From Halobacteriovorax sp. (GTDB lineage Bacteria > Bdellovibrionota > Bacteriovoracia > Bacteriovoracales > Bacteriovoracaceae): 32,981 nt of DNA. Positions 24,384-32,287 of the stretch are shown here, one piece after another. A model generated the notes under the pieces. The model was not told the origin of the DNA. It searched no databases and was given only the letters and a program-made list of their open reading frames with translations. Location: contig JAIBDQ010000020.1 of the NCBI GenBank assembly GCA_024686135.1, forward strand, positions 1-32,981. The letters are read 5' to 3'. Position numbers and translations under genes: made by a program. Numbering within the stretch: the first letter of the stretch is position 1; every line of letters starts with the position of its first letter.

Positions 24384-26135
24384 TCACAATGATTTGTTTG
24401 TACCAAAAAATGGGTCCGGAAATACAACCTTGCCACTCTCTAGGTTTTTTTTAAGCCCAATTGGGTCCACCAAAATTTGAGCCTGCACTTTTTTATAATA
24501 ACTATTTAAAATTATATCAGTACCAGAAGCCTCAGCCTCTTTCCCTCTCATGACGAGAAATTTTTTATGCATAAGTAGATTACTCACATTATCATAAAAA
24601 TAAAAAGCCTCAGCACCATCAACGACAACAAGCTTCTCAAAGAAGCCGTTCTCCTTAAGTGACTGAACATTCACTTTATTGTTCAAAACATTCAATGCTG
24701 TAATTGAGATATAGATGACTAGACAACTTAATACTATTCCTGAACTCAACCTTTTTATGTTATTTTGATGCGACAAATCTATTCCATGGAGCATACTTAA
24801 TATAAGTCCAAAAAATATGAATAAAGGTGATAGTTTCAAAAGCTCCAGTATAGAATTATCAAAAAATCCTTTTATGAAACGAGTTATAAAATAGTTATAT
24901 TTAGGTATCATCTCAATTAAAGAGTTTAAGGGGTTAGTATATAGAGCTCCCCATACGTAGTCCTCACCTGCAATACCAGTGTAAAAGCTAGATGCCATTA
25001 AGACAGTATGGACAATGCAGTATGCAAAAGTAATATTCCTCAAAACTTTTGAACCAGTTATCATAAATGGCATGGCCAAAGCCAATATGGCCGTGTCAGC
25101 AATCAAATGCCTTCCCCCAAAGTCGGCATTTCCTTGAAATGAATAAGATTCTGCGAGAATCTTCATTATCGGAATTAAAAGTAAAACAACAAAGAGGCTC
25201 TGATTCTTGTTCTTTCTTATATAAATAACACCTGAAACTATTACTAAAAGATAGATTGGAGAAACCGTAATATATCCAGAAGGACCTAAAAGAATTTCCC
25301 AAAGAACATTAAAGGGTCCCACAATTCCTGCGTAAGAATAACCAAGGCTACCATATTTAACATGCTCATTTGTGAAGAATAGAGTTGTTGGAAGAACAGC
25401 TCCTATAAATAAAACAAGGTAATTCTTAATGCTAATGACTTTTTCTCTATACTGTTGGTATATGAGATGAAGTGGTAAAAGACAATAAAAGAGCAATGTT
25501 ACCTTTAGAATGATTCCAATAGAGATTAATGCACCCAAATAAAAGTACATTATCTTTGATTTATTTTCTCTTAACAAATACAAATGAATTATTATCAAAA
25601 AGAAAGGAATGACTGAGGTTGTTACATCGGCACTGCTAGGTTGGATCAACCCATACCAAAATAAGGGGGTCGAAAAAATCAAAGTAAGTAGTTCTAACTT
25701 CTCTAGGTTTCTATTCCATATTAGAGGGAAAACCTTTAATGCTAATACTATTAGCAACAAAAAATAAAAACCATTAGAGATGACCATTGCAGATCTGTAA
25801 TCTCTCTGACCGTCATAAGATGTCTTTATCCCTAATAACTTTAATATTTTTGAATATAAGTAGCTCGGCAACCAAAATATAGAAACACCATGATCATGAA
25901 GAGTCGGATGATTATAGTTTGATGTAACCATCCACCTCTTTTTTTCAGGTAATTGGTCTATAATATTAAGGTCCTGATCAGTAACCATTGAAGTCAAGTA
26001 ATTTGAGTATACGCCATCGTCTAAATCCTTTAGATCCGGGTCAAACCTCAATGAAAACATAGTCATTAAAAAGAGAATCAATGCGAAGAATCCAACTTTC
26101 AAAAAATTGAAATATTTTCTTATATTATCAAGCAT
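24384..26135 (-). CDS. Multi-spanning membrane protein, GT-C glycosyltransferase-like
   Basis: A 583-residue integral membrane protein with about 11-12 hydrophobic segments. The large first exported loop contains an acidic cluster (LKDLDDGVYSNY) followed by SNYNHPTLHDHG. This layout, with an aspartate-rich motif after the first membrane helix, is that of GT-C glycosyltransferases (PMT/ArnT-like), which use polyprenyl-phosphate sugars. The C-terminal 100 residues are soluble and include LVVVDGAEAFYFYD. I do not recognise a specific family, and the acceptor is unknown. It heads the putative operon with the radical SAM, SUMF1-like and cysteine-rich genes. The Shine-Dalgarno is weak (AGAGATGCGAA). 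Confidence 0.65.
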   Translation of the reverse strand: MLDNIRKYFNFLKVGFFALILFLMTMFSLRFDPDLKDLDDGVYSNYLTSMVTDQDLNIIDQLPEKKRWMVTSNYNHPTLHDHGVSIFWLPSYLYSKILKLLGIKTSYDGQRDYRSAMVISNGFYFLLLIVLALKVFPLIWNRNLEKLELLTLIFSTPLFWYGLIQPSSADVTTSVIPFFLIIIHLYLLRENKSKIMYFYLGALISIGIILKVTLLFYCLLPLHLIYQQYREKVISIKNYLVLFIGAVLPTTLFFTNEHVKYGSLGYSYAGIVGPFNVLWEILLGPSGYITVSPIYLLVIVSGVIYIRKNKNQSLFVVLLLIPIMKILAESYSFQGNADFGGRHLIADTAILALAMPFMITGSKVLRNITFAYCIVHTVLMASSFYTGIAGEDYVWGALYTNPLNSLIEMIPKYNYFITRFIKGFFDNSILELLKLSPLFIFFGLILSMLHGIDLSHQNNIKRLSSGIVLSCLVIYISITALNVLNNKVNVQSLKENGFFEKLVVVDGAEAFYFYDNVSNLLMHKKFLVMRGKEAEASGTDIILNSYYKKVQAQILVDPIGLKKNLESGKVVFPDPFFGTNKSL

Positions 26136-26195
26136 TTCGCATCTCTAAGTTAGATTGTACCTTCTCAATTATAGGGTTAAACTCGTATTAATAAA

Positions 26196-27305
26196 ATGAA
26201 AATGAGACTTGGAAAACTACTTAGACCTGTATTTAATTTATATTCCTCAATAGCAGGTTTTTTGGCTAAATATTGTCCTCAGATTTTTATATTTGTGCCT
26301 CTTAGAATGACTATTTATATTACAAAAAAATGTAATCTGACATGTCCCATGTGCTACACCAAAGATGCACTCAATACTCCTGAACCAAATGCTTTGACTC
26401 TCGATGAATGGAAGAAAATTATCGACTCAACTTCTAGGAATACTGTTTTAGACTTCTGTGGTGGAGAAATATTTTTTTCCCCCCTTACCTTGCCACTGTT
26501 GGAATATATAACTAAGAAAAAGAGACTCGTTTCAATTATAACTAATGGAACTACAGTAACAGAAGAAATGATCGATAAATTTATTAAGCAAAAAGTTACT
26601 TACTATATGACTTCCATTGACGGAATGGAGCACTATCATGATCAAATAAGGGGAATGAAAGGGACATTCAAAAGAGCTACTGACATGATCAGATATATGC
26701 AAAAAAGAAAAAAGGAAACAGGCAGTAAGTTTCCCATAACGTGCCTCAAAGTTATTATAACTCCAGAGAACTACCTAGATTTACCGAGACTACTTGAGTT
26801 CGCTGAACACGACTTAAAAGTCGATAATGTTCAATTCTCTTTAATTTACGATAATAAGCACAGAATGGTTTTTGAAACCTTTAAAGACTATACACAAATT
26901 GAGAGCTTCAAAGGAAACACCTTCAACTACCCTAAAGAGACTCGAGAAGAAGTTAAAAATGCCATACGGAAAATTATTGAATATAAGAAAAAGTCAGATA
27001 TGTATATTGGATTAGATCCAAGATTGCCTAAAGATGAACATCTTCTCGACTATATTGATAGACAGGAAGATTTCGGAGTTAAAAATTGTAACCGTCATCA
27101 TAGTGAATGCTTTATTCATTATGACGGTCAGTTAGCCTCATGTATAAGTTATGACCTAGGAAATATAAGAGATCATGACTATAATGCAAAAAAGATCTTC
27201 AAGAAAAAAGAAGTTCGAAATTATCTTAACCATTTAGATTCCCTTATGCCATATGTCGACGAATGTAGAAGCTGCTGCAAGGCCGACCATCAAAAAATAG
27301 ATTAG
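26196..27305 (+). CDS. Radical SAM protein, second and divergent from the operon
   Basis: A 369-residue radical SAM protein with an N-terminal amphipathic stretch of about 40 residues, then ITKKCNLTCPMCYTK (Cys46, Cys50, Cys53), a SAM-binding region CGGEIFF, and TNGTTVTEEM. Late cysteines (NCNRHHSECFIHYDG, LASCISYD, CRSCCKADH) fit a SPASM-like auxiliary cluster and match the FxxxxxGxxxxC style of that family. It is divergent from the GT-C-like gene with only 60 bases between them. Together with the minus-strand radical SAM gene it suggests a shared pathway. No clear Shine-Dalgarno is seen; a second in-frame ATG lies six bases downstream. Confidence 0.85.
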   Translation: MKMRLGKLLRPVFNLYSSIAGFLAKYCPQIFIFVPLRMTIYITKKCNLTCPMCYTKDALNTPEPNALTLDEWKKIIDSTSRNTVLDFCGGEIFFSPLTLPLLEYITKKKRLVSIITNGTTVTEEMIDKFIKQKVTYYMTSIDGMEHYHDQIRGMKGTFKRATDMIRYMQKRKKETGSKFPITCLKVIITPENYLDLPRLLEFAEHDLKVDNVQFSLIYDNKHRMVFETFKDYTQIESFKGNTFNYPKETREEVKNAIRKIIEYKKKSDMYIGLDPRLPKDEHLLDYIDRQEDFGVKNCNRHHSECFIHYDGQLASCISYDLGNIRDHDYNAKKIFKKKEVRNYLNHLDSLMPYVDECRSCCKADHQKID

Positions 27306-27306
27306 A

Positions 27307-27987
27307 TCAGCTTCGTTTCAACTTCCAACTTAGCGCATGTGCATTCGGGCAGAAATCTAAGTATTCCTCTTGGACATTATCGTCTTCGACTTCATCAAGA
27401 GATTCAAAGTAAGTTGATTCTAAATAGTTTTTCTCTGAGAAAATCAAAAAAAAGTCATCTCCAACCTTAGTCATTTTAAATTCAAGTTGAAGAAATACTT
27501 CAAAACTAAAAAACAGTCCACGCTTAAAAAAGAAGTCTCGATCAAACTCAATTGATTCATTTTCAATTTTTTTCTGAAAACTACAGTTATCAACTGTAGC
27601 TTCAGTAATTATTCTATCGCCATGTAATACTAATTGTTTGTTACTATTAGATTTAATCTTATATAGGGCATCGTATTCACATTGAGCATTTTTAATCCCA
27701 ATCCACACGTGAGCAGAACTTACCTTAATTTTCTTTTGTGAAACATTATCAAAATCAAGATGTGCCAAAGCTAAATCAGGATGGTCAATTGGCGGAAATT
27801 TTTCAAAGTAACCTTTCGTCTTTGAGGTAAATTCCCCAGTCCTTTTGTTAAAACATCCTGTTTCTTCAATTAAATACTCACCACCCGGAAGCAGCTCTAA
27901 AAAGCTTGGCCCCTTGAATAATTCTATTGAGCACAAAATAACTAACAAACTCAGAAATATGGGAGATAAAGCTTTTTTTGTTTTTAT
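27307..27987 (-). CDS. Exported protein of unknown function, probable AUA start
   Basis: The track starts this frame at TTG (27948), which cuts into a hydrophobic stretch and has no Shine-Dalgarno. Extending upstream to ATA at 27987 gives a normal-looking signal sequence (M)KTKKALSPIFLSLLVILCS. That ATA overlaps the preceding stop (ATAA) and follows GAGGAG with eight bases of spacing. The mature protein, about 200 residues, has few cysteines and many Phe/Asp/Glu residues (FDRDFFFKRGLFFSFEVF). No family is recognised. An alternative is a -1 frameshift on the A7 run of the upstream ankyrin gene, which would fuse the two. The stop faces the second radical SAM gene, one base away. Confidence 0.65.
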   Translation of the reverse strand: MKTKKALSPIFLSLLVILCSIELFKGPSFLELLPGGEYLIEETGCFNKRTGEFTSKTKGYFEKFPPIDHPDLALAHLDFDNVSQKKIKVSSAHVWIGIKNAQCEYDALYKIKSNSNKQLVLHGDRIITEATVDNCSFQKKIENESIEFDRDFFFKRGLFFSFEVFLQLEFKMTKVGDDFFLIFSEKNYLESTYFESLDEVEDDNVQEEYLDFCPNAHALSWKLKRS

Positions 27988-28835
27988 AAGCTCATCTCCT
28001 CTTTTTTTGATAAAATTTCAATAATCTTTTTAAATGAGTTAATTTTTTTTTCTAAAAATAATCTTTGATTAAATTTAAATTTCTCTGGATTCGTTCCGAA
28101 TCTTTGCAAAGATAATTTTGCAAAATCCAGGCCACTGAGACCTTTCCATTTACCTTTTTTTACTCTTGCGAAGCTGTCCATACCATTTTCCAAAAAAAAT
28201 GTCACTGCCTTATCGTCTCCGTAAAAGCTTGAAATCATCAAAGGTGTCACACCATTAACTTCAACTTGATTTAGTTTAAAATTAAACTTTTTTAATAATC
28301 TCAACAATTTTAAAGAACTAAAATTAAATCTATATTCAAATTCAGTTTTCTCTAAGAATCCATTAATATCACCCGCTGCATGATGAATAAGCGAATAACT
28401 TTCATACTTATGTTCAATGACTCCTTCCTTCTCAGCTAGAAGGATTTCAAGAAGGCGAAGATATATATATATTTCACTTATAATAATTTTTGAAACCAAT
28501 AAATTGACTAAATCATTCGATTTAAAATACTTAAATCTATTCTGCTTCAATAGACTTTTGACAAATATGTCCACTTTTTCTGGATCATTATTTCTGTAGG
28601 AATTAAGTATGGAGTTTACAATACGTCTTTCATCATTAATCGAAGAATCTAATTTTAATAAAATATTAACTTGTTTAAACTCTCCTAACTCTATCAATTT
28701 ATTAATAGAGTCTTCTATTTTTGAATGTACAATTGGAGAATTGACTAACCCCAAGATAAAAAAACTCACTAGTAATAGACTTAAAATTACTCTTTTTAGG
28801 GGGTTAAAAAAGAAAAAATACTTCAATACGATCAT
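27984..28835 (-). CDS. Ankyrin-repeat protein with N-terminal signal or anchor
   Basis: A 283-residue protein. After a positively charged start there is a hydrophobic segment (VILSLLLVSFFILGLVNSP, about 16-34), so the rest is exported or anchored. The body is helical and very lysine- and leucine-rich. A clear ankyrin unit lies at about 193-220 (VNGVTPLMISSFYGDDKAVTFFLENG), followed by a weaker one (GLSGLDFAKLS). Earlier helices (SYSLIHHAAG) may be further degenerate repeats. Ankyrin repeats bind proteins; the partner is unknown. GGAAG precedes the ATG. The 3' end has an A7 run and overlaps the next gene. Base composition is extremely AT-rich. Confidence 0.75.
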   Translation of the reverse strand: MIVLKYFFFFNPLKRVILSLLLVSFFILGLVNSPIVHSKIEDSINKLIELGEFKQVNILLKLDSSINDERRIVNSILNSYRNNDPEKVDIFVKSLLKQNRFKYFKSNDLVNLLVSKIIISEIYIYLRLLEILLAEKEGVIEHKYESYSLIHHAAGDINGFLEKTEFEYRFNFSSLKLLRLLKKFNFKLNQVEVNGVTPLMISSFYGDDKAVTFFLENGMDSFARVKKGKWKGLSGLDFAKLSLQRFGTNPEKFKFNQRLFLEKKINSFKKIIEILSKKEEMSL

Positions 28836-28994
28836 TTCGATCTTCCAATAAACTAAAATAAAAAGAATTCTAACTTTAATATTCTAACCTAACATATAAA
28901 TTACTGCTGAAATAACCGACTTCATATATCGGCTATACTACTTAAACAACCCAACGCATAAAATGTGCCGTCCCAAGGGAAATGAGCACTAGAG

Positions 28995-29003
28995 TGATAC
29001 AAT
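28995..29003 (+). promoter_or_regulatory. Extended -10 promoter of prkA
   Basis: TGATACAAT fits an extended -10 (TGnTATAAT with one mismatch), about 37 bases before the prkA ATG, with no recognisable -35. It lies in the 204-base divergent region before prkA. That region otherwise shows only a short CCGA/TCGG inverted repeat and no RNA gene. Confidence 0.4.
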
Positions 29004-29039
29004 TACAGTGAGAAAACAGCTGTTTATAAAGGGTATTTT

Positions 29040-31226
29040 ATGGACTGGATTAAAGAGGCCAACCAACAGAATCAACATCATCAAGAAGTTCTTGCTTATA
29101 ACGACTATATGGAACTTTTTGAAAAAGATCCTAGAAGGGAGTCAAGGCCCACCTTTGAGTATCTCTACGATATGCTTAATTATTATGGAAAGAACGAAGA
29201 CGGCTCTTATGCCTTGTTCACCAAAAAGCATATCGATACCCAAAAGGTTTTTGGGCAAAGAAAAGTTCAAGAAAGCATCGTCCAAAACCTAATCAACTTT
29301 CAAGAAGAAGGTTTTAACAATAGATTCATTCTTCTTGTCGGTCCTAATGGCTCTTCAAAAAGCTCAATGGTCAGAAAGATAATGAAAGGTGCTGAAGAGT
29401 ATTCCGAAACAGAAGACGGTGCCATTTATTCTTTCAGCTGGATTTTTCCAATTGATAATTATGTTAAAGGAACCCTTGGTTTAAATACAGAGTCTCGCAA
29501 TTCTCGAGACCTTCCTTCATTTGCTTATTTAGAGGATAAAGAAATTTCAGCAATCTTACCAAGTGAGCTTAAAGATCATCCTCTCCTTCTTATTCCAAAA
29601 GAATATAGACAGAAAATACTTGAAGAAAAATTATGCGATTTTCCTGAATTTTTAGACCACGTAAAGAAAAGTTATCTTTATCAAGGTGATCTCTCAAAAA
29701 GAAATCGTATGATCTATGATGCTCTCCTGAAAAATTATAAAGGTCAGCATGACGAAGTGCTTAAGCATATTAGAGTTGAAAGAATAAAAATTTCAAAAAG
29801 ATACTCTTCTGGTGCTGTAACCATTGAACCTCAAATGCATGTTGACGCTCGCATTCAACAGATCACCATGGACAAGAGGCTTAGTAACTTACCTCCAAGC
29901 CTTCAGTCCTTAAATATGTTTCAACTAAGTGGTGAAGTCATTCTCGCCAACAGAGGTATCTTAGAGTTTTCAGATCTTCTAAAAAGGCCTCTCGATACCT
30001 ATAAGTATCTTCTTACGACAATGGAAACTGGACATATCAATCTGGGCGGAATTGTAACTGAACTAGATATCTTTTTTATCGGTACAAGTAATGAAGTTCA
30101 TCTCGCGGCTTTTAAGCAGCATCCTGACTTTAATTCTTTTAAAGGAAGATTTAACTTTATTAGAGTACCCTATCTTCTAAATTATAGAGACGAAGAGAAA
30201 ATTTATAAAGAGCAGATCGATGGTCTAAGCGATAAGTCGAAGTTTGAACCTCACTCCTTAACTGCTCTTTGTCTATTCGCAATAATGTCTAGACTTAGAT
30301 CAAGTCAAACTAAGAATTTTGATGATAAAAAGCTAGCGACAATTATTTCAAATATCAATCCACTCGAAAAGTCTCTCTTTATTGCTGATAACATTATGCC
30401 TGATAGACTTGATTCCGAAAGTAAACAGATTCTTCTAAATGGAAAGGATGATGTTCTTGGCGAATTTGAGTTTGAAAATCTTTATGAAGGTAAATTTGGA
30501 ATCTCTCCACGAGATTTAAAAAAGATAATCTACAAGCTCTCAAGTCGTCACGAGCAAATTACCTTTGTGGAAATTATTGAATATCTACAAAAGCTAATCA
30601 CTAAGAAGAATGACTATGATTTTCTAAATATGACACCTCAAGCTGACTACCATCATCCCGCTAGGTTCATCGCCTTAATTAAAGATCACTGTATTAACCT
30701 CTTTGATCTTGAACTTAGGGAGTCACTTGGTCTTGTTGATGAGCGCTCATATGAAGACTATATCCGCAGATATATTGAGAATGTGAATGCCCTCTTAAAA
30801 GGTGAAAAAGTTAAAAACACGATCACCGGACGTTTTGAACCAGTCGATGATTATTTTATCAAAGAGTTTGAATCCAATATTGGGCTTAAAGAAAAGGTGG
30901 AAACCTTTAGATCTCACCTGATTTCAACACTAGGTGCTTACTATCTAGATAATCCAGGTGCTAATATAAATTACGATACTGTTTTCCCAGATCTCGTGAC
31001 TAAGCTTCAAGAAAGCTTTAGAAAAGAGCAGAAGAAAGTAATCGAGAATGTGGCTAAGAATCTAGTTTTCTTTGAAGCCGAAATATCGGAGGATGATAAA
31101 ACACCTCTATCTCAAAAACATAAAGATCAAATTCAAGTTATCGTAGATAATCTCCAAAATAAGTATGGATATTCTCTAAATGGTGCCTTGGGTGGATTAA
31201 AGTACTTAATTAAAGAACGCTATTGA
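29040..31226 (+). CDS. prkA: PrkA-family serine protein kinase (YeaG-like AAA+ protein)
   Basis: A 728-residue cytoplasmic AAA+ protein of the PrkA/YeaG family, reported as a serine protein kinase active in stress, sporulation or stationary-phase signalling. Visible features are an N-terminal helical region, the Walker A loop GPNGSSKSS (101-109), and an AAA core with the block TGHINLGGIVTELDIFFIGTSN and a sensor-like FKGRFNFIRVPY. A long C-terminal PrkA domain follows (from about residue 400). At this length it is slightly longer than E. coli YeaG. The usual partners yeaH and spoVR are absent. Instead its TGA overlaps the TTG of an RluA-type gene. AAAGGG lies about seven bases before the ATG. 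Confidence 0.93.
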   Translation: MDWIKEANQQNQHHQEVLAYNDYMELFEKDPRRESRPTFEYLYDMLNYYGKNEDGSYALFTKKHIDTQKVFGQRKVQESIVQNLINFQEEGFNNRFILLVGPNGSSKSSMVRKIMKGAEEYSETEDGAIYSFSWIFPIDNYVKGTLGLNTESRNSRDLPSFAYLEDKEISAILPSELKDHPLLLIPKEYRQKILEEKLCDFPEFLDHVKKSYLYQGDLSKRNRMIYDALLKNYKGQHDEVLKHIRVERIKISKRYSSGAVTIEPQMHVDARIQQITMDKRLSNLPPSLQSLNMFQLSGEVILANRGILEFSDLLKRPLDTYKYLLTTMETGHINLGGIVTELDIFFIGTSNEVHLAAFKQHPDFNSFKGRFNFIRVPYLLNYRDEEKIYKEQIDGLSDKSKFEPHSLTALCLFAIMSRLRSSQTKNFDDKKLATIISNINPLEKSLFIADNIMPDRLDSESKQILLNGKDDVLGEFEFENLYEGKFGISPRDLKKIIYKLSSRHEQITFVEIIEYLQKLITKKNDYDFLNMTPQADYHHPARFIALIKDHCINLFDLELRESLGLVDERSYEDYIRRYIENVNALLKGEKVKNTITGRFEPVDDYFIKEFESNIGLKEKVETFRSHLISTLGAYYLDNPGANINYDTVFPDLVTKLQESFRKEQKKVIENVAKNLVFFEAEISEDDKTPLSQKHKDQIQVIVDNLQNKYGYSLNGALGGLKYLIKERY

Positions 31227-32287
31227 TACTAGAGAAGAAATTCCACCCAGATTATTTTGCCATCACTTATCTCGTTGAAGATGATAGTGATGGCGTACGT
31301 CTGGATCAATTCCTAAGCTCCTACAATCCCTCATTTAGTAGAGAGGAAATTAAGCGAAGAATTAAAAGCGGCCACGTCATCATTTTAGATCGCCCTGGAA
31401 AACATAAACCCACGACTAAACTTAGGGCCGGCGATAAACTGGTTTTAACTCTCCATAAGACAACTCATGAAGACGAGTACTGGAACGGAGAAAAACTAGA
31501 TCTCGATACGACTCCGAAAACTATTTTTGAAGATGACGATCTCATCGTTATTTCAAAGCCTCCGTATATGGCTACTCATCCCACTGGAAAGCATCTCTTT
31601 AATTGTGCCACGGTCTTCTATGAGAATATTCATGGAAAAACGATTCATTCCATTCACCGTTTAGATAGAGAAACCTCTGGAGTACTTCTTCTTGGAAAAT
31701 CACCTAAGACCGCCCAAACCTTAACCCCGCTTTTTGAAGAAGGACTTGTGAGAAAGGCCTACTTTTTTATGGCAAAGATCGCTGACAATTATTCAGGGGA
31801 GGAGTTTTTTAGCTCCGACAAAAGGCTTGGAACCGAAAGCACAGGAAAAGATCGCGTCTATATTTTTGCCTATGATAAAGAAGATAAGCGTGGAAAATCT
31901 GCTCAAACCGACTTTAAGGTTCTCTATAAGAGCGAAAACTATGCCTTAGGTTTGGCTTTTCCAAAAACGGGAAGGCAGCATCAAATTAGAGTTCATGCCA
32001 AAGATAATGGTCTTCCTCTTGTCGGAGATAAGTTATATTTAGGTTCCTATAAAATGTTTCAACGTTTTAAAGATCTCTGGGCCTCACCGGAGGATCATCT
32101 TGAAATGGAACTGCCAAGACATGCCCTTCATGCAGTAGGAATATATTTTGACTATAAAGATGAAAAAAGACTCTTCAGGGCAGAACTGCCCCACGACTTT
32201 ATCCCTTGGATACAAGAGAAGTTTTCTTTAAATGCCGAGGAAGTAGAAAAAACTATCGAGGCTGAACTTCAAAATTATTTTAAATGA
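31223..32287 (+). CDS. RluA-family RNA pseudouridine synthase with S4 domain
   Basis: Isomerises uridine to pseudouridine in rRNA or tRNA. It has 354 residues: an N-terminal S4 RNA-binding domain (GVRLDQFLSSY to KSGHVII, about 24-54), then the catalytic domain with motif II IHRLDRETSGVLLLGKS (catalytic Asp148), and the later GRQHQIRVH motif. The target is not deducible; RluD, RluC and TruC-like members share these motifs. The start is TTG within TTGA, overlapping the prkA stop, so it is probably translated by coupling. The last 13 bases overlap the convergent HAD gene. Confidence 0.9.
   Translation: MILEKKFHPDYFAITYLVEDDSDGVRLDQFLSSYNPSFSREEIKRRIKSGHVIILDRPGKHKPTTKLRAGDKLVLTLHKTTHEDEYWNGEKLDLDTTPKTIFEDDDLIVISKPPYMATHPTGKHLFNCATVFYENIHGKTIHSIHRLDRETSGVLLLGKSPKTAQTLTPLFEEGLVRKAYFFMAKIADNYSGEEFFSSDKRLGTESTGKDRVYIFAYDKEDKRGKSAQTDFKVLYKSENYALGLAFPKTGRQHQIRVHAKDNGLPLVGDKLYLGSYKMFQRFKDLWASPEDHLEMELPRHALHAVGIYFDYKDEKRLFRAELPHDFIPWIQEKFSLNAEEVEKTIEAELQNYFK

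Noticed and set aside
27307-27948. TTG start at 27948
   Set aside because: It begins inside the hydrophobic signal stretch and has no Shine-Dalgarno; the ATA at 27987 explains the N-terminus better.
28461-28472. Short AT dinucleotide run
   Set aside because: It lies in coding sequence of an AT-rich gene (isoleucine/tyrosine codons) and is too short to be a notable repeat.
29008-29292. ORF of 94 residues overlapping the start of prkA
   Set aside because: A different frame of prkA; it covers the conserved N-terminal part of the kinase gene and has no recognisable features.
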